From NCBI GenBank assembly GCA_024742665.1, contig JANSYA010000003.1:372001-436000 (forward strand): 64,000 nucleotides of DNA, read 5' to 3'. The position numbers and the translations under genes are program-made. A model generated the notes under the pieces. That model did no database searches. It was given only the letters and a program-made list of their open reading frames with translations, and was not told where the DNA came from. Of this stretch, positions 8,683 through 18,080 are shown in pieces. Position 1 is the stretch's first letter; each line of letters begins with the position of its first letter. The stretch is from a bacterium (GTDB taxonomy: Bacteria; Spirochaetota; Leptospiria; Leptospirales; Leptonemataceae).

Positions 8683-10992
8683 ATGCAGCGCGCGCGATTC
8701 CACTTCGGCACAGCGAATCGCTTCGCCCCGCTCACGGCCGGCCTGCTGGCGGTGACCGCCGCCGCAATCCTCGGCCTGAGCTATCTGGTCGCGTCGCTGC
8801 AAAACGGGCTCTCCGCGGACCAGTCTCGCGCGACAGTTGCGGCGCTGCTCGAACGCGAAAAGCGCGACCTGGCCCGCCAGGTTCTGGACTACGCCGTCTG
8901 GGACGCCGCCTACGAAAATCTGGCGCGGGCTTATAATCCGGCCTGGGCTTCCGAAAAGATCGGTCCTTATCTCCAGCAGGAGCTACAGGTCGACGCGTCC
9001 CTGGTACTCCAGGTGGATCCGGCGGCGACCGCGGCTTCCGACAATCGACTCCGCTTCGCGATGCTGGACGGACGCCTGCTGACTCCGGGCCCCGGCATGC
9101 GAAAGCTGGCGACGGACGCGGCGCTGATCGGCCTGGCGCGCGACGCCGCACAGGATCGCCGGGCCCTGCCCCAGCCCACTACGGGATTTGTTATGATTGC
9201 CGGTCGGCCCTTTCTCGCGGCGGCTTCGCCGGTCACCGACAAGGCGCGGCCCGAGCTCGCGCAATCTCCAGGACCGCGCACGACTCTGATTTTCGTGCGC
9301 GCCATGGACGCGGGCTGGTTTTCGGATTTCCAGCGCGGCTTCTTTCTGCAGGGGATTCACTTCACGGTGGCCCGGAAGCCATCGACTGCCGCCGAAAATC
9401 CAGCGGAGTCGCAGGCGAGCCCTGCAGCGCAACGAATCGCCGAACTGGAATCCGGCGGTCGCCTGGTGCATAGCATCGAAGATACCCAGGGCCAGCAGAT
9501 CGGCTTTATCCGCTGGCAACCGCCCCGACCGGGATCGCGCCTCCTGTGGGTGCTGATGCCGGCGGCCGCAGTGATTCTGATCGTTTGCGGAATACTAAAC
9601 TATCTTTTAGTTTCCCAGTGGCGCCGGCTCTACGATTCCCTGGTGGCCGGCGAAACGGAGATGCGCATGGCCCGGGAGCGAGCCGAGACGGCCAACCGGT
9701 TGAAGAGCCAGTTTCTTGCGAATATCAGTCACGAAATTCGCACCCCCATGACCGCGATCCTCGGCAATACCGAAATCATTCAAGAAGCGCCGGCAATCGC
9801 CGCGATCACCGACGCCGGCCGCATTCAATCTTCCCTCGAAGCGATCGAACGCAACGGCCGCCATCTGCTGGCCCTGATCAACGACATCCTGGATCTCTCG
9901 CATCTTGAATCGGGGCTGGAGCTGCACGAACCGCGCCGGGATACGCTGCAAACGGAAAGCTTCTTGATCGAAACGATGGGCCTGCTCGCGAACCGGGCGC
10001 GCGAAAAAGGATCGCATATCGATTTCGCCTGCCTTTGGTCTACGCCGATTCCCGCCCAAATTCAAAGCGACCCCCTGCGCCTGCGCCAGGTGCTGCTCAA
10101 TTTACTCGGCAATGCGCTGAAGTTCACTGAAAGCGGTTTCGTCAAATTGGAGCTGGAACAAATCGCAGGGCCGGAAGGCGCGCGTCTGAAATTCACCGTC
10201 GCCGACAGCGGCCGCGGCATCGATCTTCAGCGCGATAACAATCTGCTCAATGCCTTCGTCCAATCCACTTCAAATCGCGCGGGAGACGGCGGCACCGGAC
10301 TGGGTCTGGCCATCTCCAATCGGCTGGTCCAGGCTCTGGGCGATGCGCGCGGCATTCAGATCGAAAGCGAACCGGGTCGGGGCAGCCGCTTTTCGTTTTC
10401 CCTGCCGATCAGCTCTCCCCGGGAGCAGCTCCAGGCGCTCACGCCGCGCGAGCTGCGAAACTTTTCCAGCGCGGAGCCGGACGCTGCCGGCGCTGCCGAT
10501 ATTTGCGATCTTTCCAGGGCCTCGCAGGCGAACGGGGATAACAACGCCAATGCATCAAGAGCAAAGCGCCCGACCGCAGGCAAGCAGCCCCCGCCGCAGC
10601 TCGGGCATCTTAAGGTGTTGCTGGCCGATGACGGCGAAGACAATCGTATGCTCTTAACGCATATTCTCGAAGCCGCGGGCGTCACCCCCACGGTAGTCGA
10701 AAACGGCCGCGCCGCCGTGGACGCCGCGCGGGCGGCTCTTGCGGCGGGCGAAGCCTTCGACGCGGTGCTGATGGATATGCAGATGCCCGAGATGGACGGC
10801 TACGAAGCGACGCGCACTCTGCGCAAACTGGGTTATACCGGATTGATTTACGCGCTCACCGCCTACGCCATGCCGGAAGATCGAGAACGTTGCCTCGCGA
10901 ACGGCTGTGACGAATACCTGAGCAAACCGGTTTCGCGCCGGGCGCTCTACGCGCTGCTCGACGAAATTCAACCGGCGGCGAAGCCGCTATGA
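8683..10992 (+). CDS. Hybrid sensor histidine kinase with CHASE4 sensor and receiver domain
   Basis: 769-residue membrane kinase. Order: transmembrane helix (about 18-38), periplasmic CHASE4-type sensor (RQVLDYAVWDAAYENLARAY), second transmembrane helix (about 290-310), dimer/phosphoacceptor region with H-box ANISHEIRTPM (His near 350), ATPase domain with N-box LLNLLGNALKF, G1 ADSGRGID and G2 GGTGLGLAIS, then a receiver domain with the phospho-Asp in VLMDMQMPEMDG (near 699). All catalytic residues are present. Expected to autophosphorylate and pass phosphate to its own receiver, then onward to an unlinked partner. Start at the ATG 8683; upstream frame is not protein-like. The stop overlaps the start of the lipase gene. 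Confidence 0.93.
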   Translation: MQRARFHFGTANRFAPLTAGLLAVTAAAILGLSYLVASLQNGLSADQSRATVAALLEREKRDLARQVLDYAVWDAAYENLARAYNPAWASEKIGPYLQQELQVDASLVLQVDPAATAASDNRLRFAMLDGRLLTPGPGMRKLATDAALIGLARDAAQDRRALPQPTTGFVMIAGRPFLAAASPVTDKARPELAQSPGPRTTLIFVRAMDAGWFSDFQRGFFLQGIHFTVARKPSTAAENPAESQASPAAQRIAELESGGRLVHSIEDTQGQQIGFIRWQPPRPGSRLLWVLMPAAAVILIVCGILNYLLVSQWRRLYDSLVAGETEMRMARERAETANRLKSQFLANISHEIRTPMTAILGNTEIIQEAPAIAAITDAGRIQSSLEAIERNGRHLLALINDILDLSHLESGLELHEPRRDTLQTESFLIETMGLLANRAREKGSHIDFACLWSTPIPAQIQSDPLRLRQVLLNLLGNALKFTESGFVKLELEQIAGPEGARLKFTVADSGRGIDLQRDNNLLNAFVQSTSNRAGDGGTGLGLAISNRLVQALGDARGIQIESEPGRGSRFSFSLPISSPREQLQALTPRELRNFSSAEPDAAGAADICDLSRASQANGDNNANASRAKRPTAGKQPPPQLGHLKVLLADDGEDNRMLLTHILEAAGVTPTVVENGRAAVDAARAALAAGEAFDAVLMDMQMPEMDGYEATRTLRKLGYTGLIYALTAYAMPEDRERCLANGCDEYLSKPVSRRALYALLDEIQPAAKPL

Positions 10993-12041
10993 CGCACAGC
11001 GAATGGTGGCGCGGACCGCTTGCTGCAATCCGCTCGCGACTCTTTCCGGCGCCGGCTCCGAATCGCGAGCTGCTGGCGGCCGACGGGGGACTGAACTACG
11101 ACTTCGCGGTGGAACTCCTGCGCCTGATCGGCCACGCCTACGTCGAGTACTTCGCCACGCGCTACGGCCTCCGTCCTGAAATCTGGAAGCCGGCATCGGC
11201 CCGTTTCAACTACGGCCGTTATCTACCCGCCGAAACGCCGGCCGGCTTTCAAGCGGTCTGCACGATCAATCTGGTCGGGGGCGAAAGTCGCTGGCCCATC
11301 GGTCGCATTCTAAGGCGCGGCGCGCGCGAATTCTATATCGTATTTCGCGGCACGGTTTCCGAAGAAGAGTGGATCAAAGATATCCTGGTCATGCAAACTG
11401 ACAACACCGTGCCCTTTGCCGGAGACCTGCCTTCAGGACGCGCGCACCTTGGATTTTCGCGTATGTTTCGCCGACTGGATCCCCCGCCTGAACAGTGGTC
11501 GGAGTACTTTGCATCGGCGACCGGCGCTGCAGATGACGCGTCCGCAAACGACAGCGCCAGAGCAAACGATCTTGCGCCGATCAAACTCTTTATCACGGGA
11601 CACAGCCTGGGCGGCGCTCTGGGCACTCTGGCCGCGCTCCAGTATCATGCATACAATCCTACGCTCTTGACTTTCGGCGCGCCCCGCCCGGGGGATCCCG
11701 CCTTCGCGGCGACTTTTAATACGCTCGTGCCCGATACTTTGCGCATCGCCAATCACTGGGACCCTGTGACCGATCTACCCGACGCCGACGTGGATCTTTT
11801 GTTTCGCAGATACAGCTACGCCCACGTCGGCCGGCATTTTCCGGTCTTCGCGCTCTCGCAAATCGACGGCCCGGCGGTCGTGAAGATCATCGACGCCAAC
11901 GAAAACTGGCGCGATTGGAAAGACTACGTGCTGGAAACCCTGCTGAACCCCGAGTCGGGGCATCGCATCGATCCCTTATTCGCGCACCAGCTGCGCGCGT
12001 ACGAGTACGCCCTCGACCGCGATCGCCGAATGAGTCGCTGA
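10989..12041 (+). CDS. Class 3 lipase family protein
   Basis: 350-residue alpha/beta hydrolase of the fungal lipase-like (class 3) family. The nucleophile elbow GHSLGGALGTLAAL holds the catalytic Ser; HWDPVTDLP carries the acid and SYAHVG the likely His. The segment FYIVFRGTVSEEEWIKD is the usual family block containing the oxyanion side. No signal peptide is seen, so intracellular or peripheral. Its ATG overlaps the TGA of the hybrid kinase by four bases (ATGA), which implies translational coupling. Substrate is probably an acylglycerol or phospholipid. Confidence 0.88.
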   Translation: MTHSEWWRGPLAAIRSRLFPAPAPNRELLAADGGLNYDFAVELLRLIGHAYVEYFATRYGLRPEIWKPASARFNYGRYLPAETPAGFQAVCTINLVGGESRWPIGRILRRGAREFYIVFRGTVSEEEWIKDILVMQTDNTVPFAGDLPSGRAHLGFSRMFRRLDPPPEQWSEYFASATGAADDASANDSARANDLAPIKLFITGHSLGGALGTLAALQYHAYNPTLLTFGAPRPGDPAFAATFNTLVPDTLRIANHWDPVTDLPDADVDLLFRRYSYAHVGRHFPVFALSQIDGPAVVKIIDANENWRDWKDYVLETLLNPESGHRIDPLFAHQLRAYEYALDRDRRMSR

Positions 12042-12098
12042 GAACAGGCGAATCAGTCGACCGGGCACAGACGCCCGCACACACCCGCGAAGCGCAAA

Positions 12099-12941
12099 TC
12101 AATAGCGGCGGTGCGGCGGAATGTCTTCGAGGTTTATGCCGCCGGAGTCGCCGGAGTCTTGCCCGTGGCCCGGCTCGCTCGATTCAACGGCGGCGTCTTC
12201 CGCGCCGGCTCCGTCTTTCGCCCGCTCCAAATTCGTTAGACGTTCGCTGCCGTAGTTTTCGAAGAAACCCGTATCGTCGCCGGCGGCGACCAGGCGACCC
12301 GACCTGGAATCCAGGCGATAGCAGGCGGTGGGCGTATCCCGGCGTAGAATTTCATAAGACGCGGCGCTTACATCGAAACAAATGCGCCCGTCGTCAATGC
12401 GGTACTCGCCCGACGCGGGGCCGCACAGACAGGCGGTCACGTCGCAGCCGCCGAATAGATTCGCTTCGAATGTTCCGTCAGCGCGAATCTCGATACGGCT
12501 GCGCCGGCCTTCGCACAGATTTTCGCCGAGCCACACGCCTTCGAATACGCGATCGCGTTCGGTGACGGCGTCGCCGCCCTGGCTTTCGGAACCAAGATAG
12601 CCGCCGAAGACCCAGCCCTCGAAGGCTTTGTGGCGCACGCGAATCCAGGGCGCGGTGATTCCGTCGACGGCGAGGGTCACATCCGAACGCTCCAGAACTT
12701 CAACCCGGGCGGCCGGCGGAATCAGCGCGATTTTTTCGCCGCTCGTAGAGGGTTCGGCCCGCAGGCGCAGTCCGGACTTCGCCGTCACAAACATCCACTC
12801 CGACTGCGTTTCGCCGGCAGCTCTGTCTTCGCCCCCGCAGGCGAATATCGCCGGCAAGGCGCACAGCGCGAGCGCCAGCGCGATCTTGCGGAGCGGAACC
12901 CGGGGCCGTGCGAAATTTAAGAACATCATCTTCAGCATCAT
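12099..12941 (-). CDS. SH3-domain lipoprotein
   Basis: 280-residue probable lipoprotein. A basic N-terminus and hydrophobic core end in ALPAIFAC, a spirochaete-type lipobox with Cys near residue 35. Residues about 50-115 are a bacterial SH3 domain (SGLRLRAEPSTSGEKIALIP, then WIRVRHKAFEGWVFGGYL). The following part has a lipocalin-like or META-like pattern (GVWLGENLCEG, FEANLFGGCD) with several Cys that may form disulfides. The tail is acidic and Gly/Asp-rich. No enzymatic function is visible; cell-wall or protein binding is plausible. Convergent with the lipase gene and 56 bp after the glycosyltransferase gene on the same strand. Confidence 0.8.
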   Translation of the reverse strand: MMLKMMFLNFARPRVPLRKIALALALCALPAIFACGGEDRAAGETQSEWMFVTAKSGLRLRAEPSTSGEKIALIPPAARVEVLERSDVTLAVDGITAPWIRVRHKAFEGWVFGGYLGSESQGGDAVTERDRVFEGVWLGENLCEGRRSRIEIRADGTFEANLFGGCDVTACLCGPASGEYRIDDGRICFDVSAASYEILRRDTPTACYRLDSRSGRLVAAGDDTGFFENYGSERLTNLERAKDGAGAEDAAVESSEPGHGQDSGDSGGINLEDIPPHRRY

Positions 12942-12997
12942 AAGCGATCCTGTTATAAACGAATCATAAACGCATCTCGATCATAGTCGCATCTCTA

Positions 12998-14137
12998 TCA
13001 TAGTCGCATTTCTATGGCCGCGGCCGTGCGGGACATATCGAAATCGCGGCGGGCGATATCGCGCGCGTTTTTTCCGAAGCGCGTGCGCAAACGATCCGAC
13101 TCGACCAGCTGGCGAATGCGATCCGCCAGCTCGACGATATTGCCCGGCTCGGCGATAAATCCCGAAACGCCGTGGCGCACGATCTCTTCGACGCCGCCCA
13201 GTCGTCCGCCGATCACGGGCGTGCCGAAGTGCGCCGCTTCCATAAAGACCGCGCCCAGGCTTTCGACGTCGTCGTCGACTTCGCAGCCCGGTTGAATCAA
13301 TACGTCCGCGCGATGATAGAGACTGGCGAGCGCCGCGTCGTTCAAAAAGCCCGTCATCGAAACCATGTCGTGTAGATCATGAATGCGAATCAGTTCTTTT
13401 AGATACGCGAATTCCGGTCCCGATCCAGTCAGCACGAGATGCAGTCGCTGCTTCAAATCGCCAAGCGTTTGCAAGGCCTTCAAGGCGGCGTCGAAACCCT
13501 TGCGCGGTAGAAATGGCCCGAGGCCTAATAATAATACTTTATGGCGTACGCGCTCCTGCAGTTTTTCCGGCAGGGGATTGCGTTTGCGTCCGGTCCAGCG
13601 TGGCTCGAATCCCGGCGGCAGCACCGTAATGCGATCTTCGGGAATGCCGAAGCCGCGCGCGTCGCGCGCGAGAAAACGCGAGATGGCGAAGATATTGCGC
13701 GCGCCCAGAATCAGCCGGCGTTCCAGGATGCGGGTAAATCCTAACTTACGTTTCAGATCGCCGCCGGTCAGAAATACGGAATAAGGCACGCCCGCCAGAT
13801 AGGCGCGATTCGCGAGCGCGCGCGAAGTGCGGCTCACGTCGCTCAATAAAATATGAGCGGGGGCGAAGTTTTCCAGACGCTCGCGAAAGAGATGATCGAT
13901 GGTGCCGGGCTTGCGCAAAAAGCCGCTGCGCACTCCGTCCGAACGATGGAGAACGTAGCGTTCTTTCTCATCGAATTTTTTAATATCGGCGTCGGTACAG
14001 AAATAGTGTTTGCGATCCGCTGCGACGACCACTTCGATCGCGTCGGAATCCCAATTGCGGGCGATCCCGGTAAACAGGCCTTCTAATCCGCCGGGTTCGG
14101 GGCGGAAGAACTCTGTCAGCAGGAGCACTCGCTTCAT
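12998..14137 (-). CDS. Family 4 glycosyltransferase
   Basis: 379-residue GT-B fold glycosyltransferase. The N-terminal domain starts with the family pattern RVLLLTEFFRPEPGGLEGLF. The C-terminal domain carries the donor-binding EX7E-type motif in FMEAAHFGTPVIGGRLGGVE, followed by GVSGFIAEPGNIVELADRI. It should move a sugar from a nucleotide-sugar donor to a lipid or saccharide acceptor at the inner face of the membrane. No other polysaccharide genes sit nearby, so the acceptor cannot be inferred. Divergent from the large exported protein gene starting at 14233. Confidence 0.9.
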   Translation of the reverse strand: MKRVLLLTEFFRPEPGGLEGLFTGIARNWDSDAIEVVVAADRKHYFCTDADIKKFDEKERYVLHRSDGVRSGFLRKPGTIDHLFRERLENFAPAHILLSDVSRTSRALANRAYLAGVPYSVFLTGGDLKRKLGFTRILERRLILGARNIFAISRFLARDARGFGIPEDRITVLPPGFEPRWTGRKRNPLPEKLQERVRHKVLLLGLGPFLPRKGFDAALKALQTLGDLKQRLHLVLTGSGPEFAYLKELIRIHDLHDMVSMTGFLNDAALASLYHRADVLIQPGCEVDDDVESLGAVFMEAAHFGTPVIGGRLGGVEEIVRHGVSGFIAEPGNIVELADRIRQLVESDRLRTRFGKNARDIARRDFDMSRTAAAIEMRL

Positions 14138-14232
14138 AAGTTAGTTCGATTCTCAGTTCCGGTTCGATTCCAATCGATTCAATCCGCTTTAAAAAAACGG
14201 AACGCCCGGCGCGCCGGACACCCTCTCGGGGT

Positions 14233-17200
14233 GTGAACGCAATTCGACCACTCTTCGTCCATTTACGTACCGCCTGGACCCGGTGCAAGCCCAAAACAGG
14301 CCCTTTTCCGAAATCGTTGCCGGCGAAAGAAATCGCATGCATGCTGTGCGTCGCGATCGCCCCGGCAGCGGCCTGCGCGGCCCCCTCCGCCTTTTTCGAA
14401 GCGAAGGACTCGTTCTATTTCGCCGGCGCACAGCCTCTGCGCCCCGGTTGGACCGCGCACTTCGGGGGCTTCCAGAATATCGGTTCAGAATTCGCGACGC
14501 GTCTGGCCGCTCGCGATCCCGCCGTCGCCTCGCCGGTAACGCTGCCGGATCCCGCGGCCTTCGTCGAACACTTCGAAGGACCGCTGCCGGCCGACGCGTT
14601 CCAAAACGCCGGTCCCGAATTTATATTTCCCGACGCGCCCAATCGTGAGCTGTTATGCCTTCGCAATCTAAATGCAATCCTGTTCACGCTTGAAGCGGGA
14701 TTGCGCCTGACCTACTGTACACACGCAACGCGCGACGAAACGCAGGCCGTACGGCGAACCATCGCGCAAATTCAAGGCGGCGCCGGAACTCGTGGGGCTT
14801 ATCCGCGCTACTCCGGCGAAAGCATCGCGATCCAGGTCATCACTCCGGCCGAACTGCGTCGCCGTCTGGGAAACGATATTCGGGTATCAATCGACGGCGG
14901 ACGCACGGCGCGTCTGGCGGACTGGCGGCTCGCATCTCCGACCGCGCACTTCGCTTACGATATTGAGGCCACGCGGGATGGCGGCCGCGAAGCCTGGCCG
15001 CCGCCGTCACCGTCTATAGCAAATTCCAGCAACGCGGCAAGTTCTGATAACGCGGCACACCCGCTGCCCCGACGATTTCCCGGCGGCGAATTCTATTGTC
15101 TGCTCACAGGCGAAGCGCTGCATCTACTGTATGAGATCGAAAGCGATCCCGGCCAATTGCTTGTGGTCAGCATTCACGACGATCACGCCGTGCGCGAAGC
15201 CGCCGCGTCTTTCGCCCTGCTGCCGGAATTGCTCGCCAGACACATTCGCGATAGCCGCTCTCGCGAAGTCGTCCTGAGCGAGATCTATTTTCGCAATCAG
15301 AGCAGCGGCAGCGGCGCAATCGTCGATGAATTCTTCGAGATCGCTTCCGGATCCGCTGATGTTACGGCGCGGATCGCCTGGCAGGGCGACGACGCGTTCG
15401 AGTCCGCCCCGGACGGCACAACTGAAAGCGCCTGGATCGAACGGAACGTCTTTTTGTTCGCGCACTCAACCCGCATCGTGGAACGTTCGCTCGCCTTTCG
15501 CTTTCAGCGTAAACTGCGCTTTCGCCCCGGCGAAGCAACAGACGCCGTCACGATTGACCTCGACCGCCTGCCCCGGCCTGAATTTTCGCATCGCTCCTGG
15601 TCGCATACATTCAGGCCAGGCCCTGATTCAGCCGGCGCTCTGGAAGGTCCCGGATCCATGCAGCCCGCGCCGGGCCTGACAGCCAGCACGCTCTGCCGGG
15701 GCGATCTCGCACGCTATCGACGGCTGTGCGCCAATCCCGGCATCGCGCCGGCGCTCGCCCGATCCCTGGCCTTGCAACGCGCCCGATTCCAGGCGAATCA
15801 GATGCCGCACGCTCTGCCCCCCTGTCGGCTCCAGGACTTTGCTCTCAGCGAATTCAATCCGACCGGAATCTATGTGCCGCCACCCGGCGTCGGCGGTCAG
15901 GGCAGCGTGGCCGCCGACGGTAAATTCGTCGAGCTCCGTGTCGCGCGCGCCTGCCGTACGGCCGGCCTCTACTTTCGCATCGGCGAAAAGATCGCCGACC
16001 CCGGCAGCACGGCGCTCTCGGTTCATCGACCTCTGCTTTTGATCGCGACCCGCGATCCCGCGCGCTACCTGGACCTGGTTCCGGCGGCGCAGGCAGGCGA
16101 AGCGGTCGCGGCGGGCGCGGCGAAGTCAACGGGTCCTGATATTTTCAGCGTGCCCGCTCTGCGTTTCGCAACGGCTGCAGACGAAATCGCGGTGCATGCT
16201 CTGCCTCTGCTCCTGCCTGTGCTTGAAGAGCCTTCCGACGCGCCCGATCCTGGCGGGACCAGCCGCGTGCTGCGCGCCACCCCTGAAAACGAACGCTTAT
16301 ACTGGAGCGGCCCGGGCGCGGCGGTCGAATCCATCGGCGGCGCTCCGTCGATCTTTCGCGCGGTGCATTCGCTGCAATACGCCGGCGCCGGAACGCAAGC
16401 GCGCGAAGCCTTCGCCAGGGGCGCCGGACGCGGCCTGCGCCCGGATCTACGCGAATGGAACGCGATGAGTCCCGGACAACTCTCCGGATTAGCTGATGCG
16501 AACGCTACAGAACAAAGGGCGATCGCCCCGAAGCCGCTGTATCCGGAAGTTCGGATTTCAGAAATTCTCCCGGCCGGCGGCTACGATGCGAATGGAACAT
16601 CGCTGCCCGCTGAAGAGTTCATAGAAATTCATGCTTACAGTTCGCCGGAGCATGGGAGCGCTCACGACGCCAGCCTGGAAGTACGCATAACGAAAGCCAG
16701 CACACTCAATACGATTCATCAGGCGATCCGCCTGCCCCTCCCTGAACGCGACGGGTATTTCGTTTTTCAACGCGGCACGTCGCGGTGCTTCGCCCACAAC
16801 ACCGGCGGCCGCGTCGCGCGATTGTCGGAGCTGTCCCTGCCGAACGGACCGGCGAACTATGCACTGCATCGCATTGACGCGACGCACTCGCCCGCGCTCG
16901 CCCCATTGATCGACGCATCGATCATCGACGCCTTCACCATCGACTCCTTCGCCTACGCGGATTTGAACCCGCCGCGCCTGCGACGAAGCGTCAGTCGATT
17001 TGCCGGCGAAACGGCTTTTCCGGAATTCGCGCGACCGACCGACGGAGCGGCAGCCGTCAGCCCATATTGCGGCGCGGCAACCAGCGCGACTCCGGGAGCG
17101 CCGCCCTCTTTCGCGGCCTTTGTGCTCCGCGATCCCGCCGACTCGCATCGCCTGCGACTGTACAACGAAAGCACTCCGCTCCCACTCAGCCTGGCATACT

Positions 17201-18003
17201 CCGACGGAAATCTTTCGTCGGCCTGGTCAGTGCAGACGCCTCTTTATAAGTCCCACGGCGATGCAATCGATCTGCCGGTGCCGCCGCTGCCGGAAACCGG
17301 ACCCGGACCGCGATTGATCTACACCGTGCATGCAAACGATCGACTGCTCGGGGCCGGCGAAAGCTTCGCGCGAGAGATACCGCTTCAAATTCACAGCGTC
17401 GCGCCGACGCCGGCGGCCGGCCACGTCGAATGGCTGCGTCTCTGCTCTCCCGATGGATTCTCGCCGACGGCCTATTCTCAGCCTGGATCCCGGAGCAGCG
17501 CTTCTGCCGGAGCTTCGACGAACGAAAGCCTGCAGCTCTTCGTCGCAGACTCCCGAAGCGCGGATCGCATCGTTCCCCACGCGGAACGTTTTGAGACCGG
17601 GCCGCGCGCGTTCGCTACGCCGCAAGCGAATCCATTACCGGGAACTCCGTTCGCATTTCGCACAATCGACTCCCTGGAACTCGCGCCAGGCGAATGCGCG
17701 ATTCTGGTCGATCCGGACTACGCCGGCCAGACCCTGCCTCTGATTCCTGCGGATCGCGCCCTCTGGACCATCGCGGACTCCAGTGCGATCGGCAACGGAC
17801 TATCTTCGGGGGAAGGGCTGCGGGTCTACCTGGCCACCGCAAATCAAGCGCCTGCGATTCCGCTCTGCAGCTATGGTCGTCCCGATCTACCCGACCCCTT
17901 CGCGATCCATACCGACTCCGGCCGCTACGTGTCGCGGACTTTCGATCTGGCCGCGTCGTCGCCCTTCGATGAACGGCAATTCTTTCAAGTGATCGCTCCC
18001 TGA
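14233..18003 (+). CDS. Large exported lamin-tail-domain protein
   Basis: 1256-residue protein from a GTG start (14233); an internal ATG at 14341 is an alternative. A basic N-terminus followed by MLCVAIAPAAACAA looks like a signal peptide. Lamin-tail-type segments recur, each starting with a short strand of the form xISEI or LSEF and ending FIEI/FVEL: near residues 347 (VLSEIYFRNQS), 536 (FALSEFNP) and 773 (VRISEILPAGG). A fuller lamin-tail ending occurs near 1150 (LAPGECAILVDPDYAG). Lamin-tail domains in bacteria are usually extracellular and next to nucleases or phospholipases, which matches the PLD-like lipoprotein two genes on. Role is unknown, perhaps surface attachment. First gene of a rightward set of three. 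Confidence 0.75.
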   Translation: MNAIRPLFVHLRTAWTRCKPKTGPFPKSLPAKEIACMLCVAIAPAAACAAPSAFFEAKDSFYFAGAQPLRPGWTAHFGGFQNIGSEFATRLAARDPAVASPVTLPDPAAFVEHFEGPLPADAFQNAGPEFIFPDAPNRELLCLRNLNAILFTLEAGLRLTYCTHATRDETQAVRRTIAQIQGGAGTRGAYPRYSGESIAIQVITPAELRRRLGNDIRVSIDGGRTARLADWRLASPTAHFAYDIEATRDGGREAWPPPSPSIANSSNAASSDNAAHPLPRRFPGGEFYCLLTGEALHLLYEIESDPGQLLVVSIHDDHAVREAAASFALLPELLARHIRDSRSREVVLSEIYFRNQSSGSGAIVDEFFEIASGSADVTARIAWQGDDAFESAPDGTTESAWIERNVFLFAHSTRIVERSLAFRFQRKLRFRPGEATDAVTIDLDRLPRPEFSHRSWSHTFRPGPDSAGALEGPGSMQPAPGLTASTLCRGDLARYRRLCANPGIAPALARSLALQRARFQANQMPHALPPCRLQDFALSEFNPTGIYVPPPGVGGQGSVAADGKFVELRVARACRTAGLYFRIGEKIADPGSTALSVHRPLLLIATRDPARYLDLVPAAQAGEAVAAGAAKSTGPDIFSVPALRFATAADEIAVHALPLLLPVLEEPSDAPDPGGTSRVLRATPENERLYWSGPGAAVESIGGAPSIFRAVHSLQYAGAGTQAREAFARGAGRGLRPDLREWNAMSPGQLSGLADANATEQRAIAPKPLYPEVRISEILPAGGYDANGTSLPAEEFIEIHAYSSPEHGSAHDASLEVRITKASTLNTIHQAIRLPLPERDGYFVFQRGTSRCFAHNTGGRVARLSELSLPNGPANYALHRIDATHSPALAPLIDASIIDAFTIDSFAYADLNPPRLRRSVSRFAGETAFPEFARPTDGAAAVSPYCGAATSATPGAPPSFAAFVLRDPADSHRLRLYNESTPLPLSLAYSDGNLSSAWSVQTPLYKSHGDAIDLPVPPLPETGPGPRLIYTVHANDRLLGAGESFAREIPLQIHSVAPTPAAGHVEWLRLCSPDGFSPTAYSQPGSRSSASAGASTNESLQLFVADSRSADRIVPHAERFETGPRAFATPQANPLPGTPFAFRTIDSLELAPGECAILVDPDYAGQTLPLIPADRALWTIADSSAIGNGLSSGEGLRVYLATANQAPAIPLCSYGRPDLPDPFAIHTDSGRYVSRTFDLAASSPFDERQFFQVIAP

Positions 18004-18080
18004 ATGCAGCGCGAAGGCGAGCACGACGACGCACCATATTCCGCCCGATTTTGAATCTTGACCTGGAGCAACAACCGGTT

